In this document: piece after piece, positions 45,846 through 55,100 of the stretch
Layout of the letters: each line of letters begins with the position of its first letter
Numbering within the stretch: position 1 is the stretch's first letter
Program-made: the position numbers and the translations under genes
DNA from: Mantis religiosa
Taxonomy: Eukaryota; Arthropoda; Insecta; Mantodea; Mantidae
Assembly: GCA_030765055.1 (NCBI GenBank)
Contig: CM060950.1
Span: 15,554,306 to 15,618,305, forward strand
Length of the DNA stretch: 64,000 nt
Direction of reading: 5' to 3'
Notes under the pieces: model-generated
Told to the model about the DNA's origin: nothing
The model's database searches: none
What the model saw: only the letters and a program-made list of their open reading frames with translations

Positions 45846-45849
45846 TGCA

Positions 45850-46341
45850 AAGTGAATGAACTTGCGATGACTCGCTTCAGGTTCTTAACAATATGTTTGA
45901 GAACATCCCTCGCCATAACCACCTCAGTTACAGAAAAGGATAGCAATATTCTCAACCAGAAGATAGCCTTGAATGTTTCTCGCGACGGTAGCTGCACCAC
46001 CCTTCTCCTGTCGGGCGATTTCATCAGACGACGGGTGACGTAACCTAGCAACGAGAAATCAATACCAGCTTTCGGGTGTGGCTCTCAGACCAAGCAGACA
46101 ACCTTTTATTAAGTATAATATGTCCTAGTGCCGGTACATACTTGTCTACCTTAGAGGCTAATATTTTCATTATATAAAATTTCGTGATTTTGGTTTATAT
46201 TGCATTTTTGGTTTATAAAAAACTCCAAGAGCGACCAACGAGAACTGATCTGGCTAACGAGAACAGCTTTATTATGCTGATTTTTCTTTGTGGATATTTC
46301 AAAATTTACACATTTATATTATGCTTATCTCGCGCATTCAC

Positions 46342-46433
<92 letters not shown>

Positions 46434-46886
46434 GTTGGCATAACCGGTAAGTCCCACTCATTCACGCACATATACACACTAATACCATGTTTCAAATAAG
46501 CTTGATCTATATTACGTTAAGTAATAAACTCTCATTGGCTACTGCCGTGGTCTAGATTGTTGTATGATAAAAATGATACATCTGAATATCTTCGAAGTGA
46601 ATTGTAAAATTTACAATTTTCATGACCGTATGAATTAAGTACGTAGTTAATTTATCTGGAATGCATTTTAATTCTTAACACGAACTAAAGAGGAAGCAGT
46701 TGCAGCTCCGGATGACTGACGATAGCACGTGCGTTTATCGTTAGTCGTGAAATACCTTTATTGCTGACATTGCTTTGAACTGGATTTGTCATACATTACC
46801 ATTGAACTTGTATTCTTGCATACCTTCATATCCTTATTTGAATGATTTTATCTATCTTCCTGGCAATTATGATGGCTATACCAAGT
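45850..46886. repeat. Core module and (AC)n-bearing repeat, copy 5
   Basis: CTCCTGTCGGGCGATTTC, TGACGTAACCTAGCAACGAG, AAATCAATACCAG, CTCTCAGACCAAG, (AC)n at 46344-46431, then CTCATTGGCTACTGCCGTGG and GACTGACGATAGCACGTGCG. It passes directly into the 3' region of a Jockey fragment (compare 5.66-5.83 kb). No coding domain was seen. Confidence 0.75.
46344..46431. repeat. (AC)n microsatellite
   Basis: About 44 AC units are read directly, in the orthologous position of the host repeat. Confidence 0.98.
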
Positions 46887-47154
46887 TTCGACCTGTTTTT
46901 TGTGTGTGTAATTTACGTTCTCTAACATTAAGTCCTATTGGACGACGAATGAATTAAATGGGCGAAATGATGCTCAAATGAGTCCGAGGTCCATGGAGCT
47001 TAGCATTACCCGACATTCGTCTATCAGGATAAGGGGGGAAAAACAGAAAAAACCTTATCCGGGTAACTACCACTAACCGAGATTCGAACTCGGGACCTCT
47101 TAAACGTGAGGCAGACACGCTACCATCTACGCTACCAAGGCGGGCTTCGACGTG
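46887..47154 (-). mobile_element. tRNA-derived SINE S1 with 9-bp target duplication
   Basis: TTCGACCTG (46887-46895) and TTCGACGTG (47146-47154) flank 250 bp of S1. The head GAGATTCGAACTCGGGACC...CTACCAAGGCGGGC is at the right. The paralog at 5816-5830 reads GGTTTCGACGTGTGTG without interruption, confirming the insertion. Confidence 0.9.
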
Positions 47155-48060
47155 GTGAAAAAGCCATCGCCTACAGTGCCGTAAGAATTAGCTGTTAGGA
47201 AGGTAAGGGGCAGGCAATAGCCGCGGATGCATACATGTTAGCGGGGCAAGGTCTTTGACTCAAAGATTACACTATGTACTATTTTACAATTTCCTCAGTA
47301 ATGTCTGAGTTTGGGCCACCTTATGTAGGGTGACGTTGGCGGTGCCGATAGGGATGGATAGGAGTTCAGGTAAAGATAGGCTTTGCAGGGTCTAGAGATA
47401 TTGCTTTGTTGTATTGGTCCAGAACACAGAGGCGCACAGGATCACCGAAGGACTAACAAATCTGTACAGGACTAACTTTGAGAGAAGCTTTGGCTGTTTG
47501 CTTCTGAATACGCGGGCGCACAACTTAGCTTTGTTGGTGCTAAATTATAGGATGGTAGACCACAGCACCGTGCGTGTCGGTGACACACCGATGTATTTGA
47601 TCAGCTGACGATAGAGCAATACTTGACAACTTCTGACACCGACGGGGAAATCGTTTGTAGACAATACATACAGGAGCGAAGACATGATAGCTCCTTGTGG
47701 TACGCCAGTCTGAATGAACCTCACCCGAGAGGAGGAGCTGCCCACTTGGTCGCAGTAGTGCCAGTTTTCTAAAATATTATGCAGCAGCGGTAGTGAGTCT
47801 AAAATGCCGGGACATTCTCGGTGCAGTTTATAAATAAGGTCATTATTCCAGCAACGATAAATTGTGGCTTCTACCTGCAAAAATAGCGGCAACGTTGAAG
47901 CCCCATTGTTAAATTGCTCTGTGATGACATCAGCTAAGGTTAAAAGTTTCAATTCTGTCGAATGTCCTTTTCGAAAGACAAATTGTGAATATGAGTAGCC
48001 CTCAAGTGCCCAAACTTGTCTTTGGAGTCGAAAAGGCATTACTTTATGCTTTTCACAAGG
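47155..48060 (-). pseudogene. Jockey-type LINE reverse transcriptase fragment (best minus-strand copy)
   Basis: The frame 48039-47545 (164 codons) reads QFVFRKGHSTELKLLTLADV, FLQVEATIYRCWNNDLIYKL (motif A, catalytic Asp replaced by Tyr-type change) and HRECPGILDSLPLLHNILEN. It then reads RFIQTGVPQGAIMSSLLYVL (motif B, intact). The YADD box is lost by a frameshift shortly after, reading VLLYRQLIKYI. 47.16-47.54 kb is the thumb and 3' region shared with 2.1 and 5.9 kb. This is RT palm sequence without catalytic competence, and it gives the reference for the other minus-strand copies. Confidence 0.88.
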
Positions 48061-48740
48061 CTACCTCCACCTCACTCCACTGTCGGACGATACCATCGCA
48101 CCGAAGTGTGACGTAGCTTGGCAACGGCAAATCAATACCAGAGTTACGGTGTGTCTCGCAGACCATGAGCCCCGATTGCTGCACTTACGGAAGCAAAAAC
48201 AGCGTTTGTTGCTGACGTCTTCATAATCTTTGATCTTATTTTATTATTTAGTGTGTTGTAGTTTCTTACAGAAGAGACTGTACTAGTATAAAACTGATTT
48301 GGAAATATTACACCGAATATTATATTCCAGGCCAGGAAATACTAAATATGTATGCCTAAGCTCTCACATAAGAATGCAGAGCACTCTCAGTTAGTACAGA
48401 ACCCACAATGAAGGCAGCGCCAGTAACAGGCCTGCAAGAAATAACGGCAGATAGCACTTTTGATGAAACATTTCTATGTAACTTTGGAGGGAATGGCATA
48501 ACTTCTGTATCCAACACTTATGTGGTAGAAAAAGTATATAAGGAAATATACTACATATAAATTATGCTTAATTAATAAATTATAAGTCAATTCGGCCAAA
48601 CTATACTTCTTTTCAGTTAAACTTCAAACAGAAATTGACATGTACCTTTATATGACTTTCACTGCTTGCTCTTGGAAGTATCACATCTAAAACTTATTGC
48701 TCCTCTATCAACTTCAGAAACGTTTGTGAAAATAATTTAG
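48061..48740. repeat. Conserved core module plus extension, copy at 48.1 kb
   Basis: CTCCACTGTCGGACGATACC, TGACGTAGCTTGGCAACGGC, AAATCAATACCAGAG and TGTCTCGCAGACCATGAG. The extension through ATTCCAGGCCAGGAAATAC and AACTTTGGAGGGAATGGC is shared with 7.8-8.45 kb almost to its end. Confidence 0.68.
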
Positions 48741-49204
48741 TTACAGATTGAGCAATTGCAAAATCATGACCGCTATGCGATATCTTTTACATTTGATTCC
48801 CCTGGCAATGCTGGAACACAAAGTGAAACAAATAATGACTACCTTCTTGAAAAAAAGTGTTAATGTTTGAACACTCAAATCAGAAACAAGGATATTTCAA
48901 AAACTGTAATAGCTACAATACAAAAAGCTTTAAAAATATGTGCTTTAATGACAACTAAACTTTTGTTTAAGAAATTTTATTATCCTTTATTGTGCAAAAT
49001 ACATCCAAATGAAGTCGACTTCAGAGTCTAGTTTAAGAGAATTGTAGATATACCTTTCCTTTTGCCTTGAAAATATTCTAAAATCATAGAAGTACTTTCA
49101 AGAATTTAAATATTTTTAAACCTTGTCCGGTTAACAACAGTTGGGATAGCGTGATATACTTGAGGACCTACTTGTCACTTTCTTAAAATACATTCAACCT
49201 GTAC
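48741..49204. other. Unassigned non-coding sequence
   Basis: 48.99-49.12 kb resembles 19.60-19.72 kb, but no element boundary or coding frame was seen. Confidence 0.4.
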
Positions 49205-49640
49205 ATTTAGGTTGTAACACAAATGTAACTATTTGTAACAAAAACTTCACTTATCTTAAGAAAATAATGTCAATTCTTCTTACTAATTGAGATCGATTTC
49301 ACAAACAAATGGCTTGCATCATCAGTCAATTAACACACTTCGTCGTCAAGGATACCAAATACCATGTTAATATGTTTTTTTCAGTATTAACAAAATCTGA
49401 AAACGAAACAAATCTAAAAGCAAAATCAACTGCTGGTACTTCAAATTTCATTATACAATGTTTATTTTTTAAAATAAATATCTGTTCAGAAACCATTAAA
49501 TCTATCGGACCATTTGTTTTAATAATTTATTTCATGGATAAATGTCCAAAAATGATCTGCTAAAGTCGATTTATCAGTTTGTTTATACTTAATGTAACAA
49601 AAATGATTAAGATTAAGAGGGTACGTCAACAAAGAAATGT
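49205..49640 (-). pseudogene. Penelope-like element, terminal repeat and GIY-YIG fragment (left arm)
   Basis: 49.22-49.33 kb is the PLE terminal module (CTTATCTTAAGAAAATAATG, GATCGATTTCACAAAC) with a hammerhead-like core. 49.34-49.62 kb on the minus strand reads KYKQTDKSTLADHFW, LIKTNGPIDLMVSEQIFILK and KHCIMKFEVPAVDF, the endonuclease C-terminus (compare KNIDKSAIAAHFW and WERIYIEKHKNQLMNFEIP). It is frame-broken. Together with 50065-50440 it forms a head-to-head pair. Confidence 0.82.
49283..49333 (-). ncRNA. Hammerhead-ribozyme-like motif in PLE terminus
   Basis: The minus strand reads TTAATTGA, then CTGATGA (49325-49319), an 18-nt stem-II segment, GAAA (49300-49297), TCGATC, and TCAATTAG. 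TTAATTGA pairs with TCAATTAG over eight positions (one G-U), giving stem I. AUCGAU gives a two-pair stem III. The cleavage triplet is AUC. Stem II is weak (five pairs, two of them G-U, with an unpaired U after the GA). The core is canonical CUGAUGA...GAAA, as in the type-I hammerheads described for PLE terminal repeats. Confidence 0.7.
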
Positions 49641-50060
49641 CTGTTAATTACCGATTTAGATATTTCAAAGCTAAAGATGCTTTATAGATATAAGCGTTCC
49701 AAGCTTTTAGTTCCAAAAGGATAGTTATGATGATAACGATAAACATGCCATATGTTCAATATATTCACAAGTAAATATGAATTAACCAAGCATAAATCGT
49801 GAGCTGTCTGCCAGTCAAAGAAGCAGGTGAATGTAAATATCCTGATATAAATCAGTAGCAATAATTTTATATGTAATTTATTATGCATAATAGGTACTTC
49901 CTATTGATATTATGGAAGTATAACTTGCAAAAACTGCACAAATAACAAATTCCTTCATTTGTTTACAGACTGAGTATTGTTAACTAGTAAGATCAAAATT
50001 TTTCTTATCAAAATAAATAAGTTTAATAACTTTAATAGTTATAAATAAAAGTGTTGTTAA
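49641..50060. repeat. Duplicated segment shared with 59.40-59.85 kb
   Basis: ACATGCCATATGTTCAATAT, GAGCTGTCTGCCAGTCAA, GCAGGTGAATGTAAATAT and CATTCCTTCATTTGTTTAC-type words occur in the same order near 59.57-59.80 kb. The segment extends unit 3/unit 4 homology to the left. No coding domain is seen. Confidence 0.7.
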
Positions 50061-50064
50061 CAGT

Positions 50065-50440
50065 GAAACTAATTTCCTGAAGATTGTGACAAATTTTATA
50101 TTGGTTTGACAAAGAGAAATTTAAAAACTAGATTAACAGAACGCCATAGGAACATAAAACATAAACAAACAGACAAATCGACAGTTACTTTTTACTTCTA
50201 GAATGATAACCATCACATCGGATGGGAGATCAAACTACTAAAGCCATTGTAAACAAAACTTGAACTTACAGCATGGGAAAAAACTTTTATTATTAAAAAC
50301 ATTCCACATATTCTGAATTTTGATGTGCCATCAGTGAGTGGTCTCCTGAACTTATGTCAAAAATCTTTTGAGAGAGGGAGCCAATTACAGGAGATCCAGA
50401 CAACAACAAACTGTGATGAGTCGTTAATGAGCTGATGGTC
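50065..50440 (+). pseudogene. Penelope-like GIY-YIG endonuclease fragment (right arm)
   Basis: Reading gives CDKFYIGLTKRNLKTRLTER, HRNIKHKQTDKSTVTFYF, a stop, then WEKTFIIKNIPHILNFDVP. YIG and the following KRN are preserved. The GIY half and CxxC pair are cut. Family order is kept to the C-terminus, with a terminal SLMS-stop near 50430. It is absent from unit 4 at the equivalent place (about 59.85 kb), so it was inserted after the duplication. Confidence 0.85.
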
Positions 50441-51830
50441 AGACTGCAACAGTTCTGAAAACATTCCTGATTTTGTAAAAGGACGTGAGTTAAGTTACAA
50501 GTTTTAGAAGGTTTGACTCAATTTTAGTCCTTATACATAAGTTTAATAACACTGAGCATGGGCAAATGCACATTATGAAAAAATTCCATTTTCTCAGTTA
50601 TTTAAAGTTTTGAGCAATTCATTTAATACTCCTTCGTGTATTAGTACCTTAAAGTTTGAATTAATGTACTGGCAATATGAACCAATGATAGCAACATCTC
50701 ACCTTTGTAATATCCAGCAGCTTTACATATATACAGCTCATTTTTTTCTCTTAGGTAGTTTAAATCTCCTCCTTGTATTTATAGTGTGCCATTTGACCTC
50801 TGGTTTTGGAATTCAGAAACTACTGTCTGAAACTTTTTTTAAGCAATCATAAAATTGCAAATATCTGGATCAGCAGTATAAGAACTGATATTAAAATTTG
50901 CCTGTAAACATTTACTTGCATTAAAAAGATTTACTCAACGTTCATCTTTCAGACCTAAAACCTTGCCAATATAATATGATTACTAATTAGTTTGCAGTCG
51001 TTTATACTGACAAATCAGGAATACCTTTATCCTTCCCTGTTATATTTGCTTATATCCATGTACTAATGATAGTGTATCTTTAGACATTAGAACAATGAAG
51101 TTTTGATAGACCAATAATAATAATTGGTATTCTCCCCATAGCCAAAAAAGGAACAAAAATTTATAAATTTTGGGATATTTTAATTTCAGTTTCAAAAGTT
51201 TGAATTGTTTCATGAAAACTACTTGCCTGTATTATTGAAAAAGTCAGTATCAACAAGAAGTGTAACTGTGTAAGTGTTGCCAGTTACAAAGAAACCTGAA
51301 GCATTAAGAAATTTTGGAAAAGGTCACCGATTAGAAGCTGCAAATGGAGAGTAAAGTAGTAATATCTCCATTATAGCTGCAACCTAAGCATCTGTAATTA
51401 CTACAGGGTTATGTACACTTTGTTAATAACCATTATTTTGTTCCAATACTAATACCTAAAGATCCAAGGTGAACAATCCGTTCACCATTCTGGGCTGTAG
51501 GTTGTATGTAGTAATAGTGGGCATTAAACACTACACATTTCATCTATATTCTGGGTTAGGAAAATCATGGAAGATGAGACCAGTAAATTAAAAATGGATC
51601 TGAAAATAACTTCTGCATCCTGTATATGTATAAAATACAGCTTGACTGGTTTTGCTTATATTACAAATGTGTTTTATGTGGCTGGTTCATGGAAACAGAT
51701 ATCAATCCTCATAAATGGTTTTACTGTAAATCAAGTGACAACAGTTGACCATCATCTAAGTAGACTGACCAATAGAGTAACAACGGAAAAGACATGTGAT
51801 CTGCTGTACATCAGGAATATTTTGCTATAG

Positions 51831-52102
51831 TAAAGCATAAAACAAGAAAATGTAAGCTTTCATGACCAGAGTCAATATTATAATTAATTATTTCCGGGCT
51901 GTTTTGCCATGGTCTGTTGGCATAAGAACCTCCAAACGTTTCGTCCACATCTGCGGTAGACATCTTCAGTGGTATGGTCGAAGTTTCCTCGCAGAGAATT
52001 TCACTACGTCTGACGATGTGGACGAAACATTTCGACGTCCTTATGCTAACAGACCACGGCAAAACAGCCCAGAAATAGTTAATTATAATAAAGTATAAAA
52101 CA
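51831..52102. mobile_element. 244-bp palindromic PLE-type element with 14-bp target duplication
   Basis: TAAAGCATAAAACA (51831-51844) and TAAAGTATAAAACA (52089-52102) flank two inverted arms of about 70 bp: TTTCCGGGCTGTTTTGCC and GGTCTGTTGGCATAAG at the left, and their reverse complements with few changes at the right. Each arm contains a hammerhead-type core. Units 2 and 4 have an uninterrupted site here. It is a different family from the 36- and 49-kb terminal modules. Confidence 0.78.
51930..51980 (-). ncRNA. Hammerhead-ribozyme-like motif, left arm of palindromic element
   Basis: On the minus strand CTGAAGA (51969-51963) is followed by an unpaired U, stem II GUCUAC/GUGGAC (six pairs, seven-base loop) and GAAA (51942-51939). 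The CCA before the core can pair with UGG after GAAACGUU, a short stem I. The right arm holds a partner CTGACGA...GAAA at 52010-52027 (plus strand) whose stem-II loop is deleted. Confidence 0.58.
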
Positions 52103-53149
52103 GTTTACATTTCTTCAATGATTTACCTAGGTACAGCTAATGATAAATCATTCAAATATTCTACACATCTTATTTTGAAAAATGGATCTGATATTTTCTG
52201 TCAGTTTTAATTGACATCAAACCCTAATGTCATTTCCTTTTGATGTATTAATATATACAAAAATGTTTAGCTTCAAACAAAATATTTTATTATTCAAATA
52301 AACTTCTGTTCAAAATGTTCCATTTCAGGTTAAGGTGTTTATTGGTAATGTTATATGACAGTCAAACACAAGAACATGAATATTATAAGGCGCAGATCAA
52401 TATTTATGTTTTCTGTTACCACTTTTATAAGGAAAAGGCATTTTAGAATTAACCTTCTTGTAACTTATTTTTGTCATACCACAGTAAATTTGAGTTTATA
52501 TTCAGCATTTTAAGTTTTGAAAGAACATGTCTAACAGGTTGAGAATATGTTTCCCACAATAGCTTTGAAATAAACTATTACATTACTGAAAGAAAAGGTT
52601 TTCTAATTATCTTGAAAAATTAAACTTGACATTGAGCTCGGTGTTACATACCTTTCAATCTTACATACAGACTTTCTGGCTACAAATTGATTCATTATGA
52701 CTTGCGATTTACTCTCAAAAATATAGAGTGAATAATGTGAGAAGGAAACATTCAGGGAAGAAACAACTTCAACAACAAAATGCAGCAATTAAAGCACATA
52801 TTTAACAAGTATTTTAACCTTTTCAGACTATATATATTTTTTAAATCATGGGGAGTTAGTTACTTCCAAGTTCCACAGATTGGAAATTAATAAAGGGATA
52901 GCAGGTTTGTGTCTTTTTACTGGTACTAAACTAATTTGTACTTTACATAAAAATGACTCACATATGCTATTTTTAAAGTATTTCCATATCAATCTGTTTA
53001 AAACTTGTGACAAAGTAGGGTAGTGTAAATTCACAATTTAGAAATTGCAGGTAAAATGTAACAAATGCTTATAAAAATTTATAGCACAAAATTTTCTGTA
53101 CACTTAGTAATGCTTTAATTACAAATTAAACCAAAGCAGTTTATATGTA

Positions 53150-53240
53150 GACTGCCTCTATAGTCTATAGGTTAGTATTCTGGCCTCAGGTCTACTAGTC
53201 CTTGATTAAATTCCTGACCGGAGGTTATTTTAAACAAGAT
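53150..53240 (+). repeat. tRNA-derived element inside unit 3
   Basis: TATAGGTTAGTATTCTGGCC resembles a tRNA D-arm/A box and TTGATTAAATTCCTGACC a B box. Spacing fits a tRNA-like body. It is shared with units 2 and 4, so it is older than the duplication. Mispaired stems argue against a working tRNA. Confidence 0.5.
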
Positions 53241-53640
53241 TTATTCCTCACTTTTCTCTCAGGTCTGGAAATGTAAATGATACCACAAATGTGTCTCTGA
53301 TTCAACATGTAAGTACAAAAGAAACAGAGCATTCCAGTGTTAACACCCACCTTAACATGAAGCAATAGAATTGCTCATAAGCACTTGCCGCAAGGCAAAT
53401 ACCACTCATATGACTTGAGGTGTTAAATGTGACATATAATCAGGAACAAAACTATAGGTTATCAAAAACTGTGGAAATGCATTCTGTCTCCATCATAAAT
53501 TTCATAGGCTGGAATGGGTAGAGTGCAAATAATCATCCCAAAAACAGACGAAGAAGCAATCTTTAAGAATGTGCATTTTTTCCCACTATTCCTGAATATT
53601 ATATAGCGAGATAAAATGCACAAATTTAATATAATGATAA

Positions 53641-55100
53641 TATGCATCATCAACAGGTTCTGAGGGACTGCTGAAATTCCTCTATCAAAATTTGTAGAAC
53701 TTAAACTTAGTCTTTTGTACAAAGAGAAGAGTGGGTGTACTGCACCAGCTCCAGTACCACCATTATTTTGTAAGCTGGAACTGTCAGTGTAAACATGCAG
53801 CCATTCATTGGCAGTATATCATAAATTTATTATTTCTAGTATCAATTGTTTCAGGACACATGAAGATGTTACAGATTTTGAAATGCATCAGCTATGTGTA
53901 GTTAGTGTTCAATATCAAACAGTTCTATAGTATTGATACTTGGTTGTAAGTTTTCTTGTAAGGAAGTTTAATTTTTGTTTGAAATATGTATCTTTACTAA
54001 GAAAACTTTGTTGAGCTTTTAAGTTTTGTTCTAATTTTCTGTTTCTCCACTCAGTATAAAGTAGTCTGATTAATTTTTCATATAGTATGATGGCTGCCTT
54101 TTATATGTCAACATCAACTCTGAGATTATTTGTTAACATTTGTAAAGCAAGTACTGGAGTAATTTGGCAGCTCCAGTTATTAGACAAAGAATTTGATTCT
54201 GCAGAATATTAAGTTATTCTGTGTTTGCAGTTAATATATCTTCACAGTATTTAAGTGTTGGTTTAATGTACATCATGTAAAAAGCAATTCAAGTTAGTGT
54301 ACTGCTTTCCTATTTCTTACCCACCAGTCTCCTTAAAATGGTGATTTTTTCTCAGTTCTTTTGCATATATTATCAAAATGTTTTTTCCATGTTATCAAAG
54401 ACAATAGTAGTTGGTTCATTTTCTGTATATCAATTTTCATTAAATGATTAGATGTCAAATTCTGTAATGTTATCAAGGACTGCTGTGCTACATTTATTAG
54501 CTGTTGAACTTGATTTTTAGTTTAGAATTCTATAACACTACTTCATCTGCAATCATTAATATTTTTTATTGTATTTTTTATAATTGACATACAGGATCAT
54601 AGTTATAGATTTTACAAGGTGTGGTACTGAGGATACTACCTTGAGATACGTCACAGTGTCTCCGTTGGTATTTTTATAATTTATCATTACATTTTTTTGG
54701 TAATAAAGTGTTAAATAAGGAATCTATTGATCTAATGTAAAATTTTCCCTTGAATTCCTAAAATGTTAAGTTTATGGAGCAATATGTACCTCAATACAAT
54801 CATATGTTCCTTGAAATCAATAAATATTCGTAGAATGCTTTCCTTTTTATTCAGTGCAATTTCAATGTTATGCCTAAGATTTAAAATGTTTCCTTTTGTA
54901 GAATAGTTTAGTTAAAACTAAGTTATATTTTTCTAAACCAATTTCATCAGTTTGAAATAATTTTTTCCTTGATTGTTGCTAATATGTTTAAGTGCCATCG
55001 GATGATAGCTAGAAAAATTATCTGTTGGTTTGTTTGATTTCAAAATTGGTATTATTGTTACTTTTGTACAGTTTTGAGGAATTACAATAGACAAATACAT
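53641..55100 (-). pseudogene. RNase H-bearing LINE, RT to RNase H fragment
   Basis: From the high-coordinate side, about 54650 reads CDVSQGSILST (RT motif B) and about 54560 has an ADE-type remnant of the catalytic box. 54.25-54.35 kb gives the W..HFDNICKRTEKK linker and 54.1-54.25 kb the IKPTLKY and LITGAAKLLQYL thumb blocks. 53.65-53.83 kb reads NNGGTGAGAVHPLFSLYKRL, the front of RNase H. The order RT, thumb, RNase H is that of I-group LINEs. It is heavily decayed. The same stretch is duplicated at 62.55-64.0 kb, and a separate copy is at 45 kb. Confidence 0.7.

Larger units (their letters stand above)
50600..53640. repeat. Long paralogous unit 3
   Basis: It is collinear with unit 2 from AATTCAGAAACTACTGTCTG through AAAACTACTTGCC, AAAGATCCAAGGTGAACAAT, TGGCTGGTTCATGG and ATAAGCACTT to the small A/T-rich end. 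It carries one private insertion (51845-52088) and a tRNA-like element at 53150. No shared reading frame was noticed among the units. Confidence 0.75.
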
